A stretch of DNA of 64,000 nucleotides, from the NCBI RefSeq assembly GCF_030653755.1, contig NZ_JAURYU010000045.1, positions 1 to 64,000 of the forward strand, in the 5' to 3' direction. The notes beneath the pieces were generated by a model that ran no database searches, was not told where the DNA came from, and saw nothing but the letters and a program-made list of their open reading frames with translations. Source of the DNA: Methylotenera sp. Lineage in GTDB: Bacteria > Pseudomonadota > Gammaproteobacteria > Burkholderiales > Methylophilaceae. Below, one piece after another: positions 20,264 to 29,136 of this stretch; position 1 is the stretch's first letter; the number at the start of each line of letters is the position of its first letter. Both the position numbers and the translations under genes were made by a program.

Positions 20264-22339
20264 ATGAGCGTACCGATATCTACCACTGGACAAGATCAAG
20301 CGATTACTGCTGTTTCGAACTTAACTTCGAAAATTACAGAGTACAGTCAATGGCGAGAAAGTCTTATTGCCACGATTGATGAGTATATTGATTGGCCTGG
20401 TCATGCTGAATCACTCAATGCCATACAAGAGTTACGACTATATGACCTTAAGGAAATCCTAAAAAAAGATCAGTTAGTACTAGCATTATTGGCCGAGTTT
20501 TCACGTGGAAAAACCGAGACGATTAACGCATTGTTTTTTTCAGATTTTAATCAAAGACTACTCCCTAGCGAACCTGGTCGGACGACCATGTGCCCGACAG
20601 AGATTTTCTGGAGTGATAAAGAAGAACCCTGTATTAAGCTCTTACCGATTGAAACCAGACAATCTGACGACACGCTCAGCTATCTGAAAACAACACAAGA
20701 CGTATGGCATAAAATAAGGCTAGATATTCATTCTGCCGATGCGATGAAACAAACCTTACGGGCGTTGGTTCAAAAAAGAGAAGTTGATATTGAAACAGCT
20801 AAAAAACTAGGGTTTTGGAATGAAAACGATCCCAGCATGCAAAGACAACTTGCTGAAAGTGGGAAAGTTGAAATTCCAGTTTGGCGTCATGCACTAATCA
20901 ACTACCCCCACCCATTACTAAAAAATGGTTTAGTCGTCTTAGACACTCCAGGTCTAAATACCATGGGGGCAGAGCCTGAACTAACATTGAGCATTTTACC
21001 TAATGCTCAAGCGATTCTATTTTTAACCGCCACAGATACAGGCATTACCAAATCGGACATGCAGATTTGGACAAACTACGTGCAAAAGCGCGCAGCGCAT
21101 AAATTGGTTGTACTCAATAAAATAGACATTCTTTGGGACGGACTAGAATCCGATGCTGAAGTTGAACTGTTAATTCAGAAGCAAATTAGAAACACAGCGC
21201 ATGAGCTTGGGCTAGACTCAAAAAGTATTTTTGCCATTTCAGCGCAAAAAGCACTGGTAGCAAAAATTAGAAAAGACGAGGCATTACTTAAACGAAGTAA
21301 AATCAATGAGCTAGAGAACTCCCTTGCTGAGCAGATGGTGCAATCAAAGCATGAAGTGCTAGGTAGGGCGGTCGTCACCGAATGTTCAAATATGATTAGA
21401 GCATCTCGGAAACTCGCTCAAATTCGAGTAAATAGCATCAAAAATCAACTCACTGAACTGCATGACCTGCAACATAAAAGCCATGACGCCTCTAAAGAAA
21501 TTCTCGCCAAAGTTGTTGCTGAGCGAAAACGCTACGAAGCCTCAATTCTGACCTTTAACCAAGGTAGTGAAAAAATAAAAAGACTAAGTAGTAAACTATT
21601 ACGCCACTTAAGTCTAGGCTATTTAGATACAACACTGGCTCAAACCAAACAAGATATGGGTGACAGCTGGACAACAGTAGGACTTAATCGAAACATTCGT
21701 GAAATTACAAGGCTAGCAATTAACCTCGCTGAAGAAATCAGCACTGAAGGTCAGATTATTAAAAAACATGCAGATGATTTATATCAACTATTTTCGAGTA
21801 AGCATGGTTTTGAAAAAACGGAGGCGATTGAGCTCGATATGCGTCGCTTTATTGAAAACATTCAAGCCTTAGAGAAAGTAACCGAAGAGTTTTGCACTAG
21901 TCCAGTTAACCTACTGACAGAAAAAAACTTTTTAATTCGTAAATTCTTTTTAGGCTTAGGTGTGCAAATTCAGGCCATTTTTGAGCAGTCACATTTAGAC
22001 TGTACTCACTGGCTCAACCAAGTAATTGGGGAATTAAAAAATCAAATCAGTGTACACAAAAATGCGCTGGATCAACGCGCTGAATCACTGATGGAGTCAC
22101 ACAACAATGCAGACAAAGTGGTTAAAAACATAGCCCTTGCTGAAAAAAACCTGATCAAATATCAAGATCAATCCAACCAACTAGACGCTACTTTACTCAA
22201 GCTTATGCGTAGTGTTAAATTCAATACCGATTTATCCGCAGATGGAAAGGTAGTGCAATTAAATATCGGCACTGCGAATATTACTACTACTAGTGGCGAC
22301 ACTAATACGACAGCAAAGTTTGATGCGCCGTTTATCTAA
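20264..22339 (+). CDS. Bacterial dynamin-like GTPase
   Basis: A 691-residue protein with an N-terminal GTPase domain and a long, largely helical C-terminal part (about 370-660) rich in coiled-coil-like sequence. The P-loop reads AEFSRGKT (77-84), with alanine in place of the first glycine and threonine in place of serine. G2 is in GRTTMCPTEI, G3 is LDTPGLN (about 226), and G4 is LNKID (about 284). Bacterial relatives remodel or protect membranes. No second dynamin gene follows, so it may act alone or with the adjacent YggT protein. Substrate membrane and role are unknown. Confidence 0.85.
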   Translation: MSVPISTTGQDQAITAVSNLTSKITEYSQWRESLIATIDEYIDWPGHAESLNAIQELRLYDLKEILKKDQLVLALLAEFSRGKTETINALFFSDFNQRLLPSEPGRTTMCPTEIFWSDKEEPCIKLLPIETRQSDDTLSYLKTTQDVWHKIRLDIHSADAMKQTLRALVQKREVDIETAKKLGFWNENDPSMQRQLAESGKVEIPVWRHALINYPHPLLKNGLVVLDTPGLNTMGAEPELTLSILPNAQAILFLTATDTGITKSDMQIWTNYVQKRAAHKLVVLNKIDILWDGLESDAEVELLIQKQIRNTAHELGLDSKSIFAISAQKALVAKIRKDEALLKRSKINELENSLAEQMVQSKHEVLGRAVVTECSNMIRASRKLAQIRVNSIKNQLTELHDLQHKSHDASKEILAKVVAERKRYEASILTFNQGSEKIKRLSSKLLRHLSLGYLDTTLAQTKQDMGDSWTTVGLNRNIREITRLAINLAEEISTEGQIIKKHADDLYQLFSSKHGFEKTEAIELDMRRFIENIQALEKVTEEFCTSPVNLLTEKNFLIRKFFLGLGVQIQAIFEQSHLDCTHWLNQVIGELKNQISVHKNALDQRAESLMESHNNADKVVKNIALAEKNLIKYQDQSNQLDATLLKLMRSVKFNTDLSADGKVVQLNIGTANITTTSGDTNTTAKFDAPFI

Positions 22340-22452
22340 GTAATTACAATTGTACGTAATTAAAGCGCTAAGTAATTTAAGTCTACAGCCTAATGTAAGC
22401 TAAATAATAGATACGATTAAATTAAGTGTAAATCTAGCACTAAACCAACAGA

Positions 22453-23904
22453 CTACATCAAAATAATATCAAACGATTCTTGCCCATAGCTAGATTCAAC
22501 CTGTAATGAAATAGGCTTAGCGATAAAATCTGATAAGTTTGCCAAGCTCTGCGACTCTTCATCAAGCAACATCTCAATCACTTTAGGTGCAGCAAGTACA
22601 CGTAGTTCACGTGCACTAAACTGACGAGCCTCTCGTAGCAGTTCACGTAAAATTTCATAACATACTGTTTGCGCAGTTTTCAACTCGCCACGGCCTTTGC
22701 ATGTGGAACAAGGCTCACAAAGAATATGCGCTAAACTCTCACGCGTTCTTTTACGTGTCATCTCCACCAAGCCTAAGGGTGTAAATCCATTAATGCCAGT
22801 GCGCGCACGGTCACGTGCAACAGCCTTTTGCAGCTCTTCCAGCACGGCCGCACGCTGAACATCTTCATCCATATCAATAAAATCAATAATGATGATGCCA
22901 CCTAAATTGCGTAGTCGCAGTTGACGTGCAATTGATTGTGCGGCCTCAAGATTAGTTTTAAAGATGGTGTCGGAGAGATTTTTGCCACTGACGAAACTAC
23001 CAGTGTTGACATCGACAGTGGTTAAAGCCTCAGTCTGGTCAAAAATCAAATAGCCGCCAGACTTTAGCTCAACTTTACGCGACATCGCTTTTTCAATTTC
23101 TTGCTCAATACTGTACAAATCAAATAGTGGTCGCTCACCTTGATAATGCACTAATTTATCTAAAGCTGAAATTGCATATAAATTAGAAAAATCTACTAAT
23201 TTTTGATAGGTTTCACTCGAATCAACACGCACGACTTCAGTATCCGCACATAGCACGTCACGTAGTACACGCATCGGCAAATTCAAGTCTTGAAATATCA
23301 AAGTTCGTTCAGGTACGGTAATACTCTTGCCTTTAATATGCGTCCAGGTTTTATTCAAATAATCAATATCCGCTAACAACTCCTCATCGGTTGCTGCCTC
23401 TGACATGGTACGGATGATGTAACCACCTACTCGCTCCTCAGGTAACAGGCCTAGCAAGCGCGCTTTTAAAGACTCTCGCTCAGCCTCAACTTCAATACGT
23501 TGTGAAACACCAATACGCTCTTGCTGAGGCAAGTACACCAAAAATCGCCCGGCAATACTAATTTGCGTTGTCAATCGTGCACCTTTGGTACCAATCGGCT
23601 CCTTAATCACCTGTACCATCACAGACTGACCTTCGTGTAGCACTTCTTGTATGGGTCGTTTCAGTTCAGAGTCACCACACTCCAAAATATCGCCTGCATG
23701 TAAAAAGGCCGCTCGTTGCAAACCAATTTCTACAAAAGCCGACTGCATACCTGGCAACACTCGGCATACCACGCCTCTGTAGATATTCCCAACCAAGCCC
23801 AATGATGAACTACGTTCAATTTGCAGCTCTTGCACTACACCATTTTCCATCATGGCAATGCGAGTTTCTTGCGGCGTTACATTAATTAGTACTTCTTCGC
23901 TCAA
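22453..23904 (-). CDS. rng: Ribonuclease G
   Basis: RNase G matures the 5' end of 16S rRNA and degrades some mRNAs. The 483-residue protein has an N-terminal S1 RNA-binding domain (about 35-125), the catalytic acidic residues in TVDVNTGSFV and IIIDFIDM, and the zinc-link CEPCSTCKGRG near residue 400. It lacks the long RNase E tail for degradosome assembly, so RNase G is preferred. It follows maf by 27 bases, a widespread arrangement. Confidence 0.95.
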   Translation of the reverse strand: MSEEVLINVTPQETRIAMMENGVVQELQIERSSSLGLVGNIYRGVVCRVLPGMQSAFVEIGLQRAAFLHAGDILECGDSELKRPIQEVLHEGQSVMVQVIKEPIGTKGARLTTQISIAGRFLVYLPQQERIGVSQRIEVEAERESLKARLLGLLPEERVGGYIIRTMSEAATDEELLADIDYLNKTWTHIKGKSITVPERTLIFQDLNLPMRVLRDVLCADTEVVRVDSSETYQKLVDFSNLYAISALDKLVHYQGERPLFDLYSIEQEIEKAMSRKVELKSGGYLIFDQTEALTTVDVNTGSFVSGKNLSDTIFKTNLEAAQSIARQLRLRNLGGIIIIDFIDMDEDVQRAAVLEELQKAVARDRARTGINGFTPLGLVEMTRKRTRESLAHILCEPCSTCKGRGELKTAQTVCYEILRELLREARQFSARELRVLAAPKVIEMLLDEESQSLANLSDFIAKPISLQVESSYGQESFDIILM

Positions 23905-23931
23905 TTTATACTCACTTCATTCATTAATCGT

Positions 23932-24534
23932 TTAAATCGTAATAATGCGATGTTTTCTTAACAAAGCTGCTGTTTCATATACAGGCAATCCCATCACGCC
24001 AGTATAGCTTCCTTCTATTCTTTTGATCCAAGCACCTGCTAAGCCCTGTATGCCATAGCTACCTGCCTTGTCACAGTGATCGCCTGTAGCAATATACTGT
24101 TCAATTTGCTCGGCTGATAAGGTCATCATTTCAACATTAGTCGAGCTTAACAAGACCTCTACTTCACCATTAAAATTTAACGCCACTGCCGTATGCACTT
24201 GATGCACTCCTCCAGATAGCTTGCTTAGCATATCACGCGCATCATCGTCATCTGTAGGCTTACCTAATACAAGCTCAGCTAAAGCCACTGTGGTATCTGC
24301 TGCCAAAATAGGATAATCGAGATACTCTGTTGTTAGCATAGATGCGCAAGCCACCGCTTTTTCTTGCGCCAATCTGAGTACATATTGCACTGGCGACTCT
24401 TCAGGGAACTGAGACTCATCAATATCTGCTGGGTAGATTTCGCAATCTAAGCCAATCTGCTTGAGCAACTCTACGCGGCGAGGGCTACGTGAGGCAAGAA
24501 TAATGGTTAAGTTTTTATGATTATTTTTCCACAT
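23932..24534 (-). CDS. maf: Maf family nucleoside triphosphate pyrophosphatase
   Basis: Maf proteins hydrolyse non-canonical or canonical nucleoside triphosphates (often dTTP/UTP in the YhdE subfamily) to monophosphates. The 200-residue protein shows ILASRSPRRVELL (12-24), ADTTVAL near residue 78, KPTDDDDARDML, and the C-terminal YGIQG, all standard. It precedes rng in the same direction, which fits the YhdE (MafA-like) genomic context. Confidence 0.92.
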   Translation of the reverse strand: MWKNNHKNLTIILASRSPRRVELLKQIGLDCEIYPADIDESQFPEESPVQYVLRLAQEKAVACASMLTTEYLDYPILAADTTVALAELVLGKPTDDDDARDMLSKLSGGVHQVHTAVALNFNGEVEVLLSSTNVEMMTLSAEQIEQYIATGDHCDKAGSYGIQGLAGAWIKRIEGSYTGVMGLPVYETAALLRKHRIITI

Positions 24535-24608
24535 ATACTCACTTTAATTTACTATCTAAGAATTAACAACGCGTTAATGACATTAGATTGCATGAAATGG
24601 GAATGAAT

Positions 24609-25241
24609 ATGATCGATTGGCCAAGTTTATTTAAAATCAGCCTAGGCTTGTTTGCTATTGTGAACCCTATTGGTAGCGTGCCTATTTTCATTAGCGCGAC
24701 CAGTGGCTGGAGCAACGAAGAGAGGGCAAAAACGGCAAAAACAGTGGCTTTTTCAGTATTTATCATCCTGACGATATCATCGCTCATGGGCGATCAAATC
24801 TTAGATTTCTTTGGCGTCTCCATCCCATCGTTTCAGGTAGGTGGTGGCATTCTACTCATGCTTATCGCCATTTCAATGATGCATGGCAAACAAAGTGGTG
24901 CCCGTCAAACACCAGAAGAAGCACAAACAATGGCAGAGCGAGAAGTAATCGCGATTGTGCCACTGAGCATTCCATTACTGGCAGGGCCTGGAGCCATCAG
25001 CAACATGATTATTACCGCTCAAAAAAACGCCAGTCTGCTAGGCCATCTTTCCCTTATCATTCCAATCCTCCTAGTCTGCATCACCATTTGGCTGGTATTA
25101 AAATTATCAGTCAGAATTTCATACAAGCTAGGCACCATCGGCATTAACGTTGTCACTAGATTAATGGGCTTAATATTAGCCGCGATGGCCGTTGAGTTTA
25201 TTGCGCATGGCTTGACTGGGCTTTTCCCCGCGTTGGCATGA
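24609..25241 (+). CDS. MarC family integral membrane protein
   Basis: A polytopic inner-membrane protein (about 210 residues) with six predicted helices and the conserved IVNPIGSVPIF near the start and IPLLAGPGAISNMI in the middle. MarC was once thought to be a multidrug-resistance factor, but the function is unresolved. ATG 24609 is preferred since GGGA ends six bases upstream; earlier starts at 24603, 24597 and TTG 24588 are possible. Confidence 0.9.
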   Translation: MIDWPSLFKISLGLFAIVNPIGSVPIFISATSGWSNEERAKTAKTVAFSVFIILTISSLMGDQILDFFGVSIPSFQVGGGILLMLIAISMMHGKQSGARQTPEEAQTMAEREVIAIVPLSIPLLAGPGAISNMIITAQKNASLLGHLSLIIPILLVCITIWLVLKLSVRISYKLGTIGINVVTRLMGLILAAMAVEFIAHGLTGLFPALA

Positions 25242-25317
25242 TGACTATTTATTCCTAAAGAGATATTTCAGTAAATGGCATGCTTCAGAGTAAAATAGCG
25301 TTAAATTAATTGAAGAT

Positions 25318-25767
25318 ATGATTATGCAATGGAAGCCACACGCCACAGTCGCGGCAATTATCGAAGAAAACGGTAAATTTCTGCTCGTAGAAGAAACAAC
25401 CGATCGCGGAAACCGTTTCAACCAACCAGCTGGGCATCTTGAAGATAACGAAACCTTGCTAGAAGCGGTGATACGCGAGACTTTGGAAGAAACCACCTAC
25501 ACCTTTCATCCAACCAGCTTGCTTGGCGTTTATCATTGGAAACATGAACACAATGACACCACTTATTTAAGGTTCGCATACATAGGCAATGTGAGTAATC
25601 ACCAACCAGCGCTAGGCCTTGATGATGGCATCATTCGCACCGTCTGGATGACGGCTGAAGAAATCCGCAATAACGCCATGCTGATGCGTAGCCCGCAAGT
25701 CATTACTTGTATTGAAGACTACCTGAGTGGACAACACTTCCCACTATCAGTCATTACGCACTTATAA
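25318..25767 (+). CDS. nudJ: Nudix hydrolase, NudJ-type phosphatase
   Basis: The 149-residue protein begins with MQWKPHATVAAIIEENGKF, typical of NudJ, which removes phosphate from thiamine pyrophosphate derivatives and nucleoside di/triphosphates. The Nudix box runs from GHLEDNETLLEA into RETLEETTY with all acidic residues present. It sits 23 bases before mnmA, the same nudJ-mnmA order as in E. coli. The precise substrate is inferred from homologues. Confidence 0.88.
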   Translation: MIMQWKPHATVAAIIEENGKFLLVEETTDRGNRFNQPAGHLEDNETLLEAVIRETLEETTYTFHPTSLLGVYHWKHEHNDTTYLRFAYIGNVSNHQPALGLDDGIIRTVWMTAEEIRNNAMLMRSPQVITCIEDYLSGQHFPLSVITHL

Positions 25768-25790
25768 TCCAAAATCGATGAATTTGAATC

Positions 25791-26900
25791 ATGAATTTAA
25801 ATAAAGCTCAAAAAAAGAAAATAGTAGTCGGCCTTTCTGGCGGCGTAGACTCGTCAGTCACTGCCCTGCTACTTAAGCAACAAGGCTATGAAGTCACTGG
25901 TCTCTTCATGAAAAACTGGGAAGATGACGATACTGATGAATACTGTTCAAGCAAACAAGATTTAATCGATGCAGTATCAGTGGCTGACAAAATTGGCATT
26001 GATATTGAAGCAGTGAACTTCAGCAAAGAGTACAAAGACCGTGTGTTTGCCAACTTCTTAAGCGAGTATCAAGCTGGCCGCACGCCTAACCCAGACATTC
26101 TTTGCAATGCTGAAATCAAATTCAAAGCGTTTCTAGATCATGCAATGAGCATGGGGGCAGACTTAATCGCCACTGGGCACTATGCACAAGTGCGAGAAAA
26201 TCCACTCAAGCCAGGCCTATTTCAACTCATGAAAGCAGATGACGGTAGCAAAGACCAAAGCTACTTTCTCTACCGCCTCAATCAAGCGCAACTCTCTAAA
26301 ACACTATTTCCGCTTGGGCAACACTTAAAACGCGAAGTACGTGAAATTGCACGTAATGCTGGGCTTATAAATGCAGAAAAAAAAGACTCTACTGGCATTT
26401 GCTTTATTGGTGAGCGTCCGTTTCAAGAGTTCTTAAGCAAATACTTACCGCGCGAACCAGGTGACATGAAAACCCCAGAAGGCAAACTGGTAGGCCGTCA
26501 CGAAGGCTTAATGTATTACACACTTGGACAGCGCCAAGGCTTGAAAATCGGCGGTAGCCGCGAGAGCAATGGTGAGCCGTGGTTTGTAGCTGCAAAAGAT
26601 ATGGAAAAGAACGAACTCATCGTGGTACAAGGTCATGAACACCCTTTACTACTTAACGATGGCCTAAAAGCAAGCCAACTTCACTGGATTAGTGATGAAA
26701 ACCCAATCACCAACTGGGTCTATGCAGCAAAAACTCGCTACCGCCAACCCGATGCACCATGTGAAATTGATAGCATTAGTAGCAATGAAGTAGAAATTAA
26801 ATTTGGACAAAAACAATGGGCCATCACGCCAGGCCAATCAGCTGTCGTTTACGAAAGCAATGTGTGCTTAGGCGGCGGCATCATTACTGGTGCAGTTTAA
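25791..26900 (+). CDS. mnmA: tRNA-specific 2-thiouridylase MnmA
   Basis: MnmA adds sulfur at position 2 of the wobble uridine in tRNA-Lys, -Glu and -Gln. The 369-residue enzyme has the PP-loop GLSGGVDSS (14-22), catalytic cysteines C105 in [12 protein letters not shown] and C204 in [12 protein letters not shown], and the family's KNWEDDD. Length is normal. It lies between nudJ and a small conserved gene, with 15 bases to the latter. Confidence 0.97.
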   Translation: MNLNKAQKKKIVVGLSGGVDSSVTALLLKQQGYEVTGLFMKNWEDDDTDEYCSSKQDLIDAVSVADKIGIDIEAVNFSKEYKDRVFANFLSEYQAGRTPNPDILCNAEIKFKAFLDHAMSMGADLIATGHYAQVRENPLKPGLFQLMKADDGSKDQSYFLYRLNQAQLSKTLFPLGQHLKREVREIARNAGLINAEKKDSTGICFIGERPFQEFLSKYLPREPGDMKTPEGKLVGRHEGLMYYTLGQRQGLKIGGSRESNGEPWFVAAKDMEKNELIVVQGHEHPLLLNDGLKASQLHWISDENPITNWVYAAKTRYRQPDAPCEIDSISSNEVEIKFGQKQWAITPGQSAVVYESNVCLGGGIITGAV

Positions 26901-26915
26901 ATAAAGGGTGACATC

Positions 26916-27245
26916 ATGGCTTATGTACTAAAAAACTCACAAGGTGAAATTATCGCGACCAGTGCTACGGAGAAACTCAATGATGATTGGGTGGAAGTTG
27001 ATGCTAAAGATAAAGGCTACATTAGCTTTTTAGAGACATCACTGGCGGAAAGCGATCCATTTCGCGAAAGTGATATCCATCTAGCACGGGTGTTGGAAGA
27101 TTTAATTTCCTTACTGGTAGAGCGTAATACAATACGCTTTACTGACCTACCAGAACATGCGCAAAAACGACTAAATCAAAGGCAGTCTATGCGAAGCAAA
27201 TCACAACTTTCTGGCATTCTTGATGATAGCAACGAGCTGTTTTAA
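26916..27245 (+). CDS. Conserved small protein of unknown function downstream of mnmA
   Basis: I do not assign a function. The 109-residue, mostly acidic protein starts MAYVLKNSQGEIIA, contains a helical central motif around ARVLEDLISLLVERNTIRF, then TDLPEHAQKRL, and a basic/serine-rich tail. Similar small betaproteobacterial proteins are sometimes labelled tryptophan synthase beta-like, but nothing here resembles that PLP enzyme. An AAAGGGTGA ribosome site precedes the ATG. It is 15 bases after mnmA and so probably co-transcribed. Confidence 0.8.
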   Translation: MAYVLKNSQGEIIATSATEKLNDDWVEVDAKDKGYISFLETSLAESDPFRESDIHLARVLEDLISLLVERNTIRFTDLPEHAQKRLNQRQSMRSKSQLSGILDDSNELF

Positions 27246-27291
27246 TATTTTTACTGCCTGAGCATTTACTGTACCTAAACAACCGCGCATT

Positions 27292-27327
27292 TCATCAGCA
27301 AATATCTCACAAAATACTTGCTGATGA
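27292..27327. terminator. Hairpin between convergent genes
   Basis: A perfect 10-bp stem TCATCAGCAA / TTGCTGATGA with a 16-base loop lies in the 154-base gap between the small mnmA-linked gene and the oppositely oriented GST gene. There is no T-run, so termination is only suggested by its position. Confidence 0.3.
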
Positions 27328-27399
27328 GAAACGTAGCTACTCCAAATTAAACTGACACTCCGCGTTAGACGGTCACTATAAAATAGACCGCCCTAAAAA

Positions 27400-28014
27400 T
27401 TAGTTAGCAACAGGCAAGGTATCTTTAAATGACTGGCGCTGCAGTAAAGTTGACTGCAATCGCTCGAGATTTGCATAATCCTCGGCCAAATTAATTACAT
27501 TGCTAAATCTAAGACCAAGATAACCCAAGGTACAACCTACCGCAATATCAGCCAAGCTAAAAGTGTCATCTACACACCATTTATTTTGACCCAAATCATT
27601 ATTTAACACAGTCAGTCCACGTGTGACTTTATCCATCTGCTTTGCAATAAATGTCTGGTCTTGCATCTGTTCAGATTTTCTTTGTTCCAACATCACAGCA
27701 ACAGCCGCATCGCAAACACCATCGGCCAAAGCCTCCCATCTACGCACAGCAGATTTCGCACCATTATCTTTAGGAATCAAATGCGCCAATGGCGTGCGAT
27801 TATCTAAATACTCAGCAATCACCCGAGAATCGTACAAGCTATCACCATCACTCAAAATCAGCACTGGCACTTTGCCTAATGGGTTATATTCTTTCACAGG
27901 ACAATCAGGCGCTGACAACACCACCTCCTGCAAATGAACCTCAATGTGCTTCTCTGCCGCAACAATGCGAACTTTGCGTGCATATGGACTATTTACCGTG
28001 TATAAAAGCTTCAT
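27400..28014 (-). CDS. Glutathione S-transferase family protein
   Basis: A 204-residue protein with an N-terminal thioredoxin-fold GST domain (1-75; VNSPYARKVRIVAAEKHIE, then the cis-proline region GKVPVLILSDGDSLYDSRVI) and a helical C-terminal domain containing FSLADIAVGCTLGYL. The family conjugates or reduces with glutathione; substrate is not predictable. It is divergent from nadC with 85 bases between. Confidence 0.88.
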   Translation of the reverse strand: MKLLYTVNSPYARKVRIVAAEKHIEVHLQEVVLSAPDCPVKEYNPLGKVPVLILSDGDSLYDSRVIAEYLDNRTPLAHLIPKDNGAKSAVRRWEALADGVCDAAVAVMLEQRKSEQMQDQTFIAKQMDKVTRGLTVLNNDLGQNKWCVDDTFSLADIAVGCTLGYLGLRFSNVINLAEDYANLERLQSTLLQRQSFKDTLPVAN

Positions 28015-28099
28015 AATATTGACTAATCACAATGTTGATGTTTATAGATTGTTTGTTAGCATTATAATTCAATCACAAGCCCCTTTTACGATAACTTAT

Positions 28100-28996
28100 A
28101 TGATGCAAACGAATAAAAACCACCCAATCGGTCTAAAAGGTTTCAATACGGCCGACTTCAGTGCAATGGTGCAGGCGCAAGTTAAAAATGCGCTAGATGA
28201 AGATGTTGGGAGTGGCGACCTCACAGCAATGTTGGTGCCCGCAATACAAACAGCGACTGCAAAGGTAATTGTGCGTGAGCATGCTGTTATTTGTGGCATT
28301 GATTGGTTTAATGCATGCTTCAAACAGATTGACACTCATGTACAGATTGATTGGCTAGTCACAGAGGGTGAACATGTGCAGCCGAACCAAACATTGTGCC
28401 AAATAACAGGCTTAGCTCGCTCCTTACTAACAGCGGAGCGCTGTGCACTTAATTTCCTGCAAACACTATCTGCTACCGCTACCGAATCTGGAAAATATGT
28501 AGATGCTATTGCTGGGACATCTGCGCAAATTCTTGATACTCGAAAAACCATACCTAATCTGCGGCTAGCTCAAAAGTATGCGGTCACTATCGGCGGAGGC
28601 CACAACCAGCGGCTTGCGCTCTATGATGGCATCCTTATTAAAGAAAACCACATTGCCGCTGCAGGAAGCATTAACAAGGTAATGCAACAGGCTTTTGCAC
28701 TCAATTGTGGTAAAAGCATACAAATTGAAGTAGAAAACCTAGAACAACTACAAGAGGCATTAGATGCTGGTGCCACGAGCATTCTTTTAGATAACTTTAA
28801 CATCGCTCTGCTGTGCGAAGCTGTAAAAATTAACAACAACGTGACTAAAAAAGCCATATTAGAAGCATCTGGAGGCATTACTCTACACAACGTTCGCGAA
28901 GTTGCACAAACAGGAGTTGATCGCATTTCAATCGGCGCAATCACCAAAGACATTAAAGCTATTGATTTGTCGATGCAAATCACACCCAATAGCTAA
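28100..28996 (+). CDS. nadC: Nicotinate-nucleotide pyrophosphorylase (carboxylating)
   Basis: NadC converts quinolinate and PRPP to nicotinate mononucleotide in de novo NAD synthesis. From ATG 28100 it has 298 residues, with LDEDVGSGDLTA near the start, TAERCALNFLQ, the substrate-binding LDTRKTIPNLRLAQKYAV, and IQIEVENLEQL followed by ILLDNFN. An open frame extends upstream to 27944 but would run through the GST promoter region and has no NadC homology there. No nadA or nadB is adjacent. Confidence 0.94.
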   Translation: MMQTNKNHPIGLKGFNTADFSAMVQAQVKNALDEDVGSGDLTAMLVPAIQTATAKVIVREHAVICGIDWFNACFKQIDTHVQIDWLVTEGEHVQPNQTLCQITGLARSLLTAERCALNFLQTLSATATESGKYVDAIAGTSAQILDTRKTIPNLRLAQKYAVTIGGGHNQRLALYDGILIKENHIAAAGSINKVMQQAFALNCGKSIQIEVENLEQLQEALDAGATSILLDNFNIALLCEAVKINNNVTKKAILEASGGITLHNVREVAQTGVDRISIGAITKDIKAIDLSMQITPNS

Positions 28997-29136
28997 ATCA
29001 TCAATTGCAATCATAAAAGCGCATACTTCATAATCTAAATGCTTACTAACAGACTTCTATCAGAAAAATTAGTCCATGTTAAACTACAAAATAGTTCCAT
29101 AGATTGCATTTAGTTTATTAGTTTAAAAGGCAAAAA

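Noticed and set aside
27944-28099. N-terminal extension of nadC
   Set aside because: The stretch overlaps the GST gene on the other strand and has no NadC homology; the normal start is ATG 28100.
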